64,000 nt of DNA from Distichodus sexfasciatus (Eukaryota; Chordata; Actinopteri; Characiformes; Distichodontidae), in NCBI GenBank assembly GCA_032718565.1, contig JAVGVS010000638.1:62001-126000 (forward strand), given 5' to 3'. The notes under the pieces are model-generated. The model saw only the letters and a list, made by a program, of their open reading frames with translations, did not search any database and was not told where the DNA came from. Positions 23,301 to 34,347 of the stretch are shown here, piece after piece. The translations under genes and the position numbers were made by a program. Within the stretch, counting starts at the first letter, position 1. Every line of letters begins with the position of its first letter.

Positions 23301-26300
23301 GTTCTTGATCAGCTGGACATGGAGATGAGGGATACCTCCTCGGAACGGCAGAAGAGATCTGGGCTTGAGGGCAACGATCTGGAGACACAAACTCATCAGC
23401 CTTTCCTCCTTTCCCAGAAAACGGGGCCAGAATTGACAAGCGGAATGGAAGCAGACGAGGCAGCAGTGGAGGAAGATGATGAAAACGGGACAGTGGTAAC
23501 CAAACAATTTGAGAGAGATGAGACTGGAAATGACACAGGGATCTCAAATCCGAGAGGGAATTCGTCTATAGACTTGTTCAAGAAATTCATTCACAGATCG
23601 GGGTGGAACATGACCTCCGAAATGCTCAACAATCTCCTTAATGGCAGTAGTTCTGATACGTTAGAGAGAAGTCGGAGAGAGGTGTGGGGCGTTAGAAAGG
23701 AAGAAACCGAGGTCACAGCATCACAGCATCAAAGCGAAAATGACGTTTTAAAAGACGCTCTTTTAGGACTGGACAAGAAGGTGGACAGTTTAGAGCCACA
23801 TGGATATGCTTTTATGGATCTGAAACCAAAAGCTTCTCCAGCAAACTCGTCAGACAGTCAAACCTTCCCCAAGAAGGCATGGTCCATCGATTACGATGAT
23901 TATGAAGATGAAGAAAACCAGACAGCCTTCAGCTTTGATTCCAGCAGTAAACTCCACATCAGATCCTCCGAATCGAAATTTCGCAGCTATTACATAGCAG
24001 CAGAAGAAATCTTGTGGGACTATGGGATCCGAAAACCCGCTTATCTTCTCAGCCCCAGGTGCAGTATGATGCTCTCCCAATAACGAACCTTGCAATAGTT
24101 AAATATATCGTTTAATCAAAATACTTACTGAAATGTCCGGTCACATTTTGCACTCCTCAGTGAAATGAGAAGGGGAATGCTGAAGTACTTCCAACTCTAC
24201 AAGAAAGTAGTGTTTCGAGCGTACCATGACAAAGAATTCAAGAATCCTGTGACACGCGGTGAACTGGACGAACACCTTGGAATTCTGGGACCAGTGATCA
24301 AAGCCGAGGTTAATGACGTCCTGACTGTAAGTCTGATTCTGCTCGTTTCCAACCATGAAGGCACCAAGGTTTAAAATAAATACAGAAGCAACCAATTTCC
24401 CTCAAATAAAAAGGGAAGATTTTCCCCAGCACTGCCGTGGTTAGGTGTCCCCACATGCTCAAAACTGTCAGTCAGAAAAATCAAAAGGGAATGTGAGGGT
24501 GATTTCTGGGAAATCCGAAAACAACTTGTTCATTTTTCCTTTTGGTTTTAGAGATGAATATTGAAAGCGACAACTTTCCGGTTTTGGGTTTAATTAAAAA
24601 AAATGAATACACAAGAAATCACAGTGCGAACTCCCTAACTGTTACGCTACCAACTGCCCCAAGGTCAAAAACTGTCCATTAATGAATTTTAAGTTTTGGG
24701 GTCTACAACAGCTGTGCATGGCAAAAGGACAATCAAGATAATGGGCCTTCTTATAATGATGAGTATTTACATTTAAATAATGTAATATTTAATGGCACAA
24801 AATTAGAAAACCCACTATGCTAATGTTTTACACAAACATACGGTGTTAGGGAGTAGCTTCTTTGTAACTATATCGTTATTTACTTTTTTTTTTTAAACAA
24901 AGATTACTATTTAACTACCAGATGTTTCTGATTGGTGCATCAGATAGACTACCATGCCTGCACAGCGCACACTCATTACATCACAGTGTGCTCTTGTGAG
25001 CTGCGTGATGGAGTCTGAGAAAGGCCAAGATGAAAGCAAGAATCTGTATCTGTGAAATAGCTTGGATGTATTTACCTATTGTAGCTTGTAGTGTGGCTAA
25101 CTACTATTAAAACGGTAGCTTGGCTGTAGTTTAGCTATTTTGAATCATAAGTAGCGCGTAGCTTGAAAAACTACAGTTTAAAAGTAGCTTTCCCCCACTG
25201 TAAATACACTTTGCAATACATTTTTTGAAAGAGTGAAAGTGAGTGATTATTTGTCATTGTGAACACACCACAGCACAGCACACAGTACACCACAACGAAA
25301 TGTGACCTTTGCATTTAACTCATCCGTGAAGGAGCAGTTGACAGCTAACGAGCGCCTGGGGAGCATTGCTTGGGGACAGTACCTTGCTCATGAGTACCTC
25401 AGTGGTAACTTTACTGGCCCTGGATTCGAACCTGCGACCTTCTGATCACGGGGCGAACATCAACTGCCCCTGCTCCTCAGTGTTTGTAGATTCCATTCTT
25501 ACCTGAGAACAAATCTCAAGAAAATTGGCAACATGTCAAAACATGTCTAATTTCGGAAGCACGGTTGACTTGTTGAATGGCTGATTATCCCTGAGTGACT
25601 GTGATGGCTCTGATTTTATGTTTGCTATATGTGGCAGGTGGTGTTTAAGAACCTCGCTTCCAGGCCATACTCTCTGCACTTGCATGGGGTGTATGATAAG
25701 TCGGTGGGGAGCTCTGTCACAGGGGACGAAGCGATCCCCGGGGACCCCGTACCGCCAGGTGAGGAGCGAGTCTACAACTGGAGAATCACTAAAAGACAAG
25801 GACCGTCAGCCAAAGACTTCGACTGCAAGGCCGGCGCTTATTACTCTACAGTCAACATGGTGAGTGGAAATTATTACGACAGAAGTTTCAGTCGGACAGT
25901 TCAGGTCATTAGGCCACATTTTCTTTCTGAGATTTGGCCCCCAGGCAAGAACAGAATCTATAAAAGATGAGGAGCTCTCATACACAAATGTTGCATGCAG
26001 GATTGAGCAAAACATTACCTTCTCTTCAATTCTACAGCTGTATAATATTATAGTATTTAAATGTTTTAACATTTTAAGAACAAACGTCAGAAAAAATGTA
26101 AGAAAATGCTGCTGAATGAGGCTCACTGATTTCAGCAAATTGATGTTTATGTAAATTATTTACCATTTGTCTCCCACAGGAGAAGGACATCAACTCCGGT
26201 TTGATCGGTCCTTTGCTGATCTGCCGCCCCGGGACTTTAAAGCCCCGCTTGCTTCTACAGTCTGGAGTAAGGGACTTCTTCCTCCTCTTCACGATCTTTG

Positions 26301-29300
26301 ATGAGAAGAAGAGCTGGTACCTTGACGACAACATAAGGAAATTCTGCCAGCCCCCCTGTCAACCCAACAAATATGATCCCTACTTTGAAACAAGCAACAG
26401 ATTTGCTGGTATGCAACCAAATTTTGCAGTTCATTATAATACAGAAAGTCAAAGTGTTTAATACTTTGTACATCTGTCAGACTTACTGTATATGACTTAT
26501 ACTGACTAAATTTGTGTAGACAATGAAACAGACTTTACAATTTCACTTTCTTTTCAGAAATTCTAAAAAACACTGCTGATTTTATGCAGCGATGATTTTT
26601 GCACAAATAATAACCTTCCCCCTAGAAAATCACAGACAGGGTTGGGCTGACTATGCAAATCAGTATTTAACTGGCAGTTGGAAGGGTTTAAGACCTTTTT
26701 GAGTAAGGGTTCAGTGTTGGTAGGCAAAGGTGAAACTGGTTAACATCAAAATCTTCATGAAAACTGTGCAAGTGGGTTTTAAAACCAAATTTCTTCGTAA
26801 GGACAGTAGGTGAATGAGGCCCATTGATACCTTTATACTTACTTTTATCATCATCTCCTTTTTTCTCCGCATGTAGCCATAAATGGATACGTTGCAGAGA
26901 CTCTGCCAGGCCTGATGGTGGCCCAGTACGAGACCTCTCGCTGGCATTTGCTGAACGTTGGCAGTGGAGGGGAGTTCCATGCAGTTCATTTCCATGGGAT
27001 ACCATTCAGTATCGGAAAAGACCAAGAGCATCGCTTGGGAGTCTTCAGTCTTTATCCAGGTAAACATGGAAGCATCTGATCATTGTTGGTAAACTTTTCA
27101 ATTCAGTCATCAGGAAGACTAAATCCGAGTCATCTAGTGACCTCTGTAAAATGAACATAACATGCTAAGATGGTAAATTGTCTTTTTGTAGGAGTGTTTG
27201 GGACTGTGGAGATAAGGCCAAGGACTGTAGGGACCTGGCTTGTGGAGTGTACCATAGGAGAGCATCAACTTTCTGGCATGAGGGCCAAACTGCTGGTCTA
27301 CAGCCCAAGTAAGGGTCTTTAAAAGGTTCCCCCATTTTACCAAGACATTGCTTTATACCCGTTAGTGCCTCTTTAAACACCTACGTGCTTTTATTTGAGA
27401 TTGGACTAACTGGATTGCTCATCTCCTACAGGATGTGTTTATCCTCTGGGCATGCAGTCAGGCTGGATAGATGATGACCAAATCACTGCATCTGATCATT
27501 ATGGTAAAAACAAAATTTTCATTAATTATTACACTGGGTATGTGGCTAAACTATAACATATTCATGAAAAAATGGTGTAATTGTGTCAGTAAAACATATC
27601 TTTAGTGAAATCTGGTAACTTAAATCGAAAAGATATGTTATGTAAGGTTCGGCACTTTGCAGTCAGTTTGATAGACTTATGTAATTGCACAGAATTTGAA
27701 TAAGGACTAAGACGATGTAGCTGTCGTAAACTCGACCGCTATACTGATAAGAAATCCAAAAGGAATGGACTTTTTATATATTAAAAATGCCAGGTTTTTA
27801 GATCTCAAAAAATATAAGCAGCCCATTGGGCAAATAGCTACACAATCAACTTCACAGTAAGTTCGTAAGAGGCTTGGTATTTAGAATTTTACATAGAATT
27901 TCTTTAAAGCGCTTTAGAATTTCAAAGTCAACACATCCATCTAACAAAAAAAAGTTCTGACACTGTGCTAGCATTAGTCATGCATTATCTGAGCCACTTA
28001 ATCCCTGTTGGGGTATCACGGGACTACTAGGGGCACGAACGGGGACCAACCCTGGGCTGGCACCAACAAAGAGCAGGACATGGACACACACATTATCACT
28101 TACGGGGACAATTTAGATTCGCCAGTCAACCTATAGTGCATGTTTTAGGACTGTGGAAGGAAACCAGAGTGCCCAGAGAAACCCATGCAAACATGCGGAG
28201 AGCACACCACGGCTGAACCCAGGGCCTCCTCGCTGTGAGGTGGCGGAGCTAACCACAGCGCCACCGTCCTGTCCTTGCCAGCAACAAACATCTTTAAATC
28301 ATTAAGTTAATCATTAATCACCAACACGAAAAAGCATGAGAGCTTGTATCCTAGATTTAATCAGGGATAAATGACTCTCCTTAGCATCTAGGCAGTTTTG
28401 TCTCTCTTCAGAAGTCTAAATATTTCGTCTGACCACAGTCCACAATAAATTGTGACAACATGATGCAATTTGGGAAAAACTGTCAGGTCCAATGTTACAT
28501 CTCACATATTTGTAAAGTAATTATTTGTGATTATATTTCTTTGTGACATTTTATAATTAATCACATTTTCTGATGTCAGGTGATTGGGAGGCAAGTCTGG
28601 CCCGTCTTCACTTATCTGGATCTGTCAATGCCTGGATGGGAACTAGTCCTAAATCCTGGATCCAGGTAAATCACTGACCTGTTTAAAGGCATAAGTTTAA
28701 AGACACCTTTTTCTGACAGAGTGTTCCAGTGATGAGTCTTTGAGTCATACCTGGTAGGAAAACTTTGATAAATAAAACTGGTCACCATAAGAATTGGATT
28801 CGTAATGCATAATCCCTTATTTAGAAAACTCTGAGACAGACTTCCGAGGTTAATGCCCTTTTTTACAAAGGAACAAAATAATGTTATCTACTAAAGGATG
28901 TTCCTAAATAGACAGTTTCTTTCCTTTAGTAAATCACAGTGTCAAAAAGTGCAGCCAAGTCACCTGGAAGTGAACTTCTGTTGATGTTTGGTTGTATAAA
29001 GAAAGGCAAATAACGTGCATTAAATCGTCATTGAAACATAGTAAAGACAAAAAAAGTTTTTTCTTTCAGCAGTTCTTACACTGACCAGTTTTTGGACATT
29101 ATTGTGGGCTCCAAATACCTGGTCATGTTGCCTTGTACCAACGTGTGTTTGTGTTGTAGGTGGATTTGCAGCGTTCCATGTTAGTCCATGGCATCCAGAC
29201 CCAGGGAGCAAAGACAAAGATGGGTCTAAGTGAGTCATTCACAGTCATCTACAATATCAGCTATAGCATGGACCAGAAAAACTGGAGGAGTTACAAAGGA

Positions 29301-32300
29301 AACAGCACTGAGCGTGCCTACGTAAGTATCAAGTCCATCCTGTCCTAATATACAATCTCATTTCAACTTCAAATATCACCCAGTACCAAGCCTATTACCT
29401 ATACCCAATACCTAAACTTTACACTTAGCCTAACAATTATCAATCTATCTGCAACATTTAATCTCAGCACCAACCCTTATGTCTAAAGTCAACATTTAAC
29501 AGATGCATAGCCACCAAACATTTAAGCCTAACACCGAACCTGGCAGTTAAGCTCAACCCTTGGTCTGAGATGTCCACCCAACTTCTAAACACAATTCCTC
29601 TCTTAACACCTAACCTTAACATCTAGACTAACGCCAATCCCCAAATAAAAACTGATCTTAACTTCCAATCTCAACACCAAACCTCAAGACCTAGACTACC
29701 ACTCATCCCCAACATCTAAACCCAATGCTTAGCGCAAATTCCAATCTGAACATCTAGATTAATGCCTATCCACACCACAAAACCTCAATCCCAAGCCTAA
29801 CACTTATCCTCTACATTTAAACCTCCACTCCTAGACTAGCACCAATCCACAACCTCACACAAATCTCTAATCATCATGCCTAATATATCCCCAATATCCC
29901 CGACCTCTAATCCCGATGTCTAACTTAACAAATAGCTAAACTAATCCTTATCCTCAACACTTAACCTCAACACCTACAATAATGTCCAAACCTGAACTTG
30001 ACACCTAGCCTAGTATCAAACTTAAACATCTATATTAATGCTTATCTACAGCCTCAAACCTCACATTCTCAATCAAACACATATCAAAACCTAGACTAAT
30101 ACATATCCACAACACTAAAACTAAACACCTGGCCCATCTTTGAGCAGCAGCTAAATTTCATAACTAGCCTAACACATAACCTCAACGCTTACTTAGCCTA
30201 ATATCTTTTAGCAGCACCTAAACTTTATACCTAGCCTAACAACTTTCATTAGCACCTAAACTTCATACCTAGCCTAACAACTTTCATTAGCACCTAAACT
30301 TCAAACCTAGCCTAGCACCTAACCTCAACACCTAGCCTAACATCTTTTAGCAGCACCTAAACTTCATAACTAACATATCGTTCAGTAGCATCTAGGCTAA
30401 ACCTCATAACTAGCCTAGCACATAACCTCAGCCCTTAAACTAACTTCTTTTAGCAGCACCTAAACTTCATAACTAACCTATCTTTCAGTAGCACATAGGC
30501 TAAACTTCATAACTAGCCTAACACATAACGTCAACCCTTAGCCTAGCAACTTTCAGTAGCACCTAAACTTCATAACTAGCCTAACATCTTTCAGTAGCAC
30601 CTAAACTTCATACCTAGCCTAGCACCTAACCTCAACATCTGGGCTAACATCTTTTGGCGACACCTAAAACTTAATGCCTAACCCAACTCCTAGACTAATG
30701 TCTATGCTATCAAACTTCAACAACTTGCTTAACACCAAACCTCTGACATCCAGTGTAACACCTAGCCCACCACCGGTCCTTACCTAAGCTTTACCTTAAA
30801 CTCCAACTCATCGTCTAACCTACGTCATACAGCTAACTCTTACACATACTGTAATCTAGTACCTAAGCATATGTAATGGGTATAATGGTGCTTTCAAACA
30901 GAAATTTAATGGAAACATGGATGGCAGCAGAGTTAGAGAGAACCTCTTCTCCCCACCCATCATCGCTCGCTACATCCGCATTCACCCCATCACCTACAAG
31001 AACAAACCAACTTTGAGGTTTGAACTGCTGGGCTGTGACGTCAACAGTAAGTCAGCACAAACATATTTATGTTGACAATTACAGACTGTAACCCATCTGT
31101 TGACAGTGACAAGGTAGTATGTGTGATGTTAGTATGAGTGTCTTAAGTGGTGCTGATTTAAGTTGTGTGTGTGTGTGTGTGTTACAGGCTGTTCCCTACC
31201 ACTAGGCATGCAGCAGAAGCTGATTTCCAACAATCATATCAGTGCGTCTTCCTTCCTGCGTAGCTGGCTGCACTGGAGCCCCGATTTGGCCAGACTGAAC
31301 CAGCAGGGTCGGGCCAATGCGTGGAGGCCTAAGGTACCTCCACCCACAACAATCCATCCGTCTTGGGTCAAGCTATTGTTGGAAATAACTAGAGTCATCC
31401 TATTTCAATGTGGAGGCAACATGCTACTGGTAGATTATGAAAACAAATTAAACCTGATTTGTTATCTGTGACTTAATCTTAACCTTTAGGACATATTTAT
31501 TTTTAACTGCTTTTAAATTTGTTCTTTTCATCCGTTTACCCTTATTAATAATCCAGTTGCTGATTCTCTGATAGTTGCTTATCATTTTCCTGCTTTTATT
31601 GTTAAGGTAAAGCACTTTGATCTGCAGAGAGTTGCTACATATAAAAGATGAACCCTGATGGGATAAGCCATAATAATAATAATCTCATATTTGCCATAAT
31701 TCTTGACCAGGCTAAAACTGAGAGTTGCAGAACAGAGTCTGAAGCCTTGCTGGTATCATTTTCACCAAAAAATATGTGGGCACGATGCCCACTGTCTGGA
31801 ATGTGTTAGGTTTGTGAGTGTTCTGGCTGGGCAGGTAGTTACTCGGCTAACCCCCATTGTGAGAAGTTTCCTCTAGCTGTCCGTCCCAATCCTTCGGCCC
31901 ATTGTCTCTCTTTCTGGGCCATTTGTGAGTTATCACTCGGCACTTCCTAATAAAATCAGCTACACACACACAGAGACCCACCTGGCATACGTGTGAGCTG
32001 CTCCCATTCTGTGCCATGTTCATTTTGAAAGATCTGGCCACTTTGCGTTTACACTTATATTTACAGCATTTAGCGGACGCTCTTATCCAGAGCATCTTCC
32101 ATTTCCTGATTTCAGCGCCAGCTTCCCTGAGAGCAACTTAAGGGTTAAGGGTCTTGCTTAGAGACCCAGTGGTGGTAGTGCTGGAGGTAGGAGAGCAGAG
32201 CCAATTCTGGGGGAAACACTGAGCACAGAATTTTATATTAGGTTAAACGTTAACAGCATTGCACATAGATATTAAAACAAGTAAGTGTCTGTTAATATTC

Positions 32301-33297
32301 ACTATTTTGAATCGTAGACTCAAATTCAAGTCAGTTAGATGCATGAATGTCTTTTGTCTACTGGCAGGTTGGTCGATTGGTCAAAATATGCACATGAGAA
32401 CAGTCAGAACTGTCCACACTATTCAGATTTATGAAGACAGATCTTGAACAATTTATACTGTATAGACAGCTCTAGATCTTGTACAGTCATTATTACATAT
32501 TTTAGCTGATGGAAATCTGTCATAAAATTAAAAGCTAGACAAATGGATCCAATTTTTTTGCATGCTACATGGAGTGTGACTGTTTCTCTCTCGCTTTCTC
32601 TTTCTCAGAGTAATAACCCACACGAGTGGCTACAGGTAGACTTTGAGGTCGTGAAGAAGATCACTGGCATTCTGACCCAAGGAGCCAGGTCAATGTTAAC
32701 ACACATGATGGTGACCGAGTTTACGGTCGCTATTAGCGACAACGGACGCACTTGGACCACCGTCACTGAGAAGGAAACCAAGCGAGAGAAGGTATAAGCA
32801 CAGTGTGTAGAGTAAATGTGTCATATGATAAGAACACTTTAGAATCCTTGGTTGTTAAAATAAGAGCAAGAGAGGTAACATGACTTAAGTTTTTTTTTTT
32901 TTTGAAAGTGCACCTCATTGACCAACTGTTCTTAACAAGAAATCTGGTCTTAAAACCCATTTATGTAGTTTTCATAAACATTACGATATTCATCAAAGCT
33001 TAACTTTCTTAACAAATGTAAGAAAAAAAAACACACAGAAAATGCCTTATGCAACAATAAAGCACTATGACAATGTGACTACTAGCAGGTTATGAATGCA
33101 AGTTTGTGTTAAAGTTTGCTTTTGTTCATATTTATCTGCAGATCTTTGAAGGAAACAGTGAGGTTGACGAGGAGAAGCTGAATATCTTTGAGCCTCCACT
33201 ATTCACTCGCTTCATTCGCATCTTTCCCAGAGGCTGGATCAATGACATCGCTCTGAGGCTGGAATTCCTGGGCTGTGATACGCAACCCATACTTTGA
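9825..33297 (+). CDS. f8: Coagulation factor VIII, complete, 25 coding exons
   Basis: Secreted plasma glycoprotein; once activated by thrombin it is the cofactor of factor IXa in the membrane-bound complex that activates factor X. Exons: 9825-9994, 10541-10638, 10762-10884, 11717-11929, 13081-13254, 13355-13579, 14160-14418, 14495-14645, 16192-16273, 17645-17862, 20304-20454, 22129-22338, 22951-24058, 24161-24326, 25638-25859, 26180-26408, 26877-27059, 27192-27308, 27432-27503, 28580-28665, 29160-29321, 30902-31046, 31188-31333, 32609-32791, 33142-33297. All junctions are GT-AG and in phase, giving 1682 residues. Many exons equal the human F8 lengths as I recall them (123, 213, 210, 229, 183, 117, 72, 86, 145). 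F8 rather than F5: GAVEMSWDY near the N terminus, EFTD and KPPW in exon 2, WVHYISAEE after the first thrombin site, and an acidic a3 before A3. Start: the first ATG precedes a hydrophobic signal peptide; a second ATG at 9846 is possible. Confidence 0.97.
13081..13254 (+). other. f8: f8 fused exon 5/6
   Basis: This single exon reads from ALTEDGERKVSEFVLLFAVFDE straight into SRSWYQNSGRS and INGYINSTLP. In human F8 an intron follows FAVFDE, splitting this into 69- and 117-nt exons. There is no GT-AG pair here. The 174-nt exon keeps phase 1 at both ends. Confidence 0.92.
14744..15587. mobile_element. hAT-like element in f8 intron 9
   Basis: The left end reads GGAGGTGGAAGGAGTACTGA and the right end GTTACTTCCACCCCTG, which are imperfect inverted copies. 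Subterminal AGTAC/GTACT motifs are dense at both ends. This matches the general form of fish 'GGGGTGGAAGTAAC' hAT non-autonomous elements. No clean duplication could be assigned. Confidence 0.6.
16288..16495 (+). repeat. tRNA-derived SINE (family 1) in f8 intron 10
   Basis: A-box-like CAACGGTTAGGGAGTTGG and B-box-like GCTGGTTCAAGC lie 30-40 bases apart, followed by a unique body (ACTGAGGTACTCATG) and a GTGTTCACAATGAAAAAA tail. Related copies: 51066-51300 (plus), 25225-25480 and 47718-47975 (minus), and a 5' fragment at 19700-19800. Confidence 0.78.
17435..17620. repeat. Hairpin-forming repeat in f8 intron 10
   Basis: ATCTGTACTGTATTTTTCTTG near 17450 is the inverse of CAAGAAAAAGTACAGTACAGAT near 17490. 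TGGTGTGTTCTCAGA near 17474 is the inverse of TCTGAGAACACACCA near 17597. Two nested inverted repeats end about 30 bases before exon 11, probably a small foldback element. Confidence 0.6.
18538..19130 (-). mobile_element. Internally deleted hAT element with BED zinc-finger remnant
   Basis: The termini are TAGGGTTGCCAAC and GTTGGCAACCCTA, flanked by AGCTACGG (18530-18537) and AGCTATGG (19131-19138), an 8-bp duplication with one difference. On the minus strand the interior encodes a BED-type zinc finger in two frames. The first has KEWETKKLWVKAV and FCSVCRRDYA; after a frameshift the second has NDLTRHEGSDTHEKAVLAKR. Together they supply the C-x2-C and H-x4-H ligands. The catalytic domain is absent. 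It lies in f8 intron 11, opposite to f8. Confidence 0.88.
19266..19580 (-). repeat. Probable LTR/retroelement fragment in f8 intron 11
   Basis: GGCAGGTGAACCCAAACGCAG, GGTTTATTAAAGCACAG and a run of AAACCAGAAAACACAG resemble a common fish repeat that carries an AATAAA-type signal on the minus strand. No coding frame is kept. The assignment to LTR elements is from general resemblance only. Confidence 0.4.
19690..19800 (+). repeat. SINE family 1, 5' fragment
   Basis: The sequence AGCATAACGATTAGGGAGTTGG matches the 5' end of the copy at 51066, and TACCACTGAGATACTCATGAGC matches the body. The B-box segment is degraded. Confidence 0.6.
21037..21436. mobile_element. About 400-bp GC-rich MITE in f8 intron 12
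   Basis: The left end GGCCTCGTTCACATGGACG and right end CGTCCGTGTGGACGAGGCC are inverted copies with two or three differences. The interior repeats GAACGCCAGTGAAACGC-like units several times and is much more GC-rich than the surrounding intron. No transposase. The duplication is unclear. Confidence 0.7.
23115..23963 (+). other. f8: f8 exon 14: shortened B domain and acidic a3 segment
   Basis: The exon is 1108 nt against about 3106 nt in human. The region between the a2 cleavage site and the third thrombin-type site is 283 residues (747-1029), of which about 188 would be B domain proper. It is polar, with nine N-X-S/T sequons in the exon. Two furin-type motifs are present: RQKR (residues 824-827) and RSRR (931-934, codons ending 23678). 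The latter is followed by EVW, in the position of the human B/a3 cleavage. The a3 segment has IDYDDYEDEENQ, like the tyrosine-sulphated von Willebrand factor-binding segment, then IR|SS after Arg1029, equivalent to human Arg1689. Confidence 0.9.
24840..25200. mobile_element. Short DNA element in f8 intron 15
   Basis: The left end CGGTGTTAGGGAGTAGCTTC and right end GTAGCTTTCCCCCACTG are imperfectly inverted, like CAGTGTTGGGGAAAGC-type hAT-like elements of fish. Flanks CAAACATA and TAAATACA are only partly alike, so the duplication is uncertain. Confidence 0.5.
25225..25480 (-). repeat. SINE family 1, full copy in f8 intron 15
   Basis: In reverse complement it has GGTCGCAGGTTCGAATCCAG (B box), ACTGAGGTACTCATGAGCAAGG, and a tail ending TGTTCACAATGACAAATAAT. 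It is very close to 47718-47975, which is in the same orientation. Confidence 0.78.
28000..28275 (-). repeat. SINE family 2, f8 intron 20
   Basis: In reverse complement it begins GGACGGTGGCGCTGTGGTTAG (A-box-like), with CTCACAGCGAGGAGGCC and GGGTTCAGCC, and then a body with ATGTTTGCATGGGTTTCTC. It belongs to the same family as 37237-37545 and 56550-56835. Confidence 0.72.
29322..30901 (+). repeat. Degenerate CCTAACA/CACCTAAACTTCA array filling f8 intron 22
   Basis: Almost the whole intron is made of short, drifting units such as CACCTAAACTTCATACCTAG, CCTAACATCTTT and CAGTAGCACCTAA. The better-conserved core at 30110-30660 has a period of several tens of bases. The plus strand is poor in G. 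The units recall a diverged CCTAA-type repeat, but the true telomere hexamer is not tandemly present. Confidence 0.8.
31188..33297 (+). other. f8: f8 exons 24-26: C2 discoidin domain and stop
   Basis: Exons 31188-31333, 32609-32791 and 33142-33297 encode C2: CSLPLGMQQKLISNN, ARLNQQGRANAWRP, EWLQVDF, TGILTQGA, PPLFTRFIRIFP and GWINDIALRLEFLGC, ending QPIL and TGA at 33295-33297. The hydrophobic spikes that enter phosphatidylserine membranes appear as FLRSWLH and the SMLTHMM loop. The two Cys residues that close the domain are present (CSLP and LGCD). Confidence 0.93.
32036..32225 (+). repeat. Fish dispersed repeat in f8 intron 24
   Basis: The stretch TTACAGCATTTAGCGGACGC, TCTTATCCAGAGCATCTTCC is a widespread fish repeat motif. 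It continues GGGTTAAGGGTCTTGCTTAG, AGACCCAGTGGTGG. A short 5' fragment with ATTTACATTTACACC and TCCAGAGTAAC is at 35960-36010. Confidence 0.6.
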
Positions 33298-34347
33298 GGA
33301 GAGAGAGAGAGAGAGAGAGAGAGAGTGAGAGAGCGAGAGAGTGAGAGCGAGAGAGAGAGAAAAGAAGAGTGAGAGAGAGTGAGAGTGAGAGCCAAGTCGC
33401 TGACACTGAATGTCAGATTATTCTTTTATACTGTAATGCTTGTTCTGCCAACAGTTTTGGACGTCAAATATATGCTGGAAATTTTTATAACTGTTACAGC
33501 TTTTAAGAACTTCATATTAAGGGGCATTACTTGTTTAAACTGTTTTCTGCCAAATAAGCTGCCTATTTAAACATACCTTATTAACATCTATCTACTGTGT
33601 AATGACGTCACACATTTGTTTCATTAATCAGCATTTGTTTCAGCTGTCTTCTAAAAACATGTGATGATGCACCAAAGTAGACAATATGCTCTACTGCACT
33701 GTCCTACCTTATTGTATTTTTAAGATTTTTAGTAAGTCTATTTATTTATGAAGTAACCTATTTAATCTAAGACTTAGAAAACGCATTTTAGCTCCTATAA
33801 CCAATATGTAAATATTGAAGAAACTACTGAGCATTTCTCTTACTGAACTTCTGAATGTTTGCACTGTGAAAAGGAACTGAATATCTGTATTTGTATTGTA
33901 TTTAAATAAAATATTTTATATGAAACCAAAATATGTGGTTTGTAATTTGTGAGACACATGAAACATGAAATCACCACTGGAAAGCCATTATTGCTAAACA
34001 CAAGGTTAATGTCATTTTTCATACTCTGCATACTGAAAAGTTGGTGTGCTCTCCAAAAGGAATATAAAAAATTGCGGTAAGACACCTGCCCAAAAAACCC
34101 ATTCCCTGCCGGTACTTGCAAAGCAGGAAGGGTTTTTAGATATTAATTATTATTTATGCTCATTTTGCTAACCACGCCTAAATCTGGGAAATATTTACCT
34201 GGGCACGTCAAGACTTTCCCAATGCAGAACTGGAATGCTGTTACTTCTGCTGAAGGAGATGGTCAAAATCTGAATGGTGCGATTGAAGCAACTGCATTCT
34301 GCAGACTGTGGATCAAAAGAATTTGGTTATTGTGTGCAGCTTGCTGA
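33298..34347 (+). other. f8 3' UTR and intergenic spacer
   Basis: After the f8 stop comes a GA microsatellite (33299-33390), then AT-rich sequence. AATAAA at 33905-33910 is the likely f8 polyadenylation signal, giving a UTR of about 630 nt. TTATTGTGTGCAG just before 34340 could be a splice acceptor for a non-coding first exon of the next gene. Confidence 0.6.

Larger units (their letters stand above)
23964..27431 (+). other. f8: f8 exons 14-19: A3 domain
   Basis: A3 begins FRSYYIAAEEILWDYG and is carried by the end of exon 14 and by 24161-24326, 25638-25859, 26180-26408, 26877-27059 and 27192-27308. Landmarks are GELDEHLGILGPVI, KNLASRPYSLHLHG, FDCKAGAYYS, SGLIGPLLIC, TIFDEKKSWYLDDNI, INGYVAETLPGL and VECTIGEH. 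The last keeps the Cys-x4-His spacing of the copper/cupredoxin site. Intron 15 contains a SINE and a short DNA element. Confidence 0.93.
27432..31046 (+). other. f8: f8 exons 20-23: C1 discoidin domain
   Basis: Exons 27432-27503, 28580-28665, 29160-29321 and 30902-31046 encode C1, from about Cys1368 (CVYPLGMQSG) through ARLHLSGSVNAW, HGIQTQGA and SPPIIARYIRIHP to LLGCDVN. C1 is a phospholipid- and von Willebrand factor-binding beta-barrel. The intron between the last two exons (29322-30901) is filled by a degenerate short-unit repeat. Confidence 0.93.

Noticed and set aside
22947..23507. 186-codon open frame on the minus strand inside f8 exon 14
   Set aside because: It is antisense to the well-supported B-domain exon, whose acidic and polar codons leave the reverse frame open. 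No start context or family resemblance.
9825..33297. Coagulation factor V as the identity of the large gene
   Set aside because: N-terminal, exon 2-4, a1 and a3 motifs match factor VIII, and exon lengths follow F8. The 25-exon count alone resembles F5 but is explained by one fused exon.
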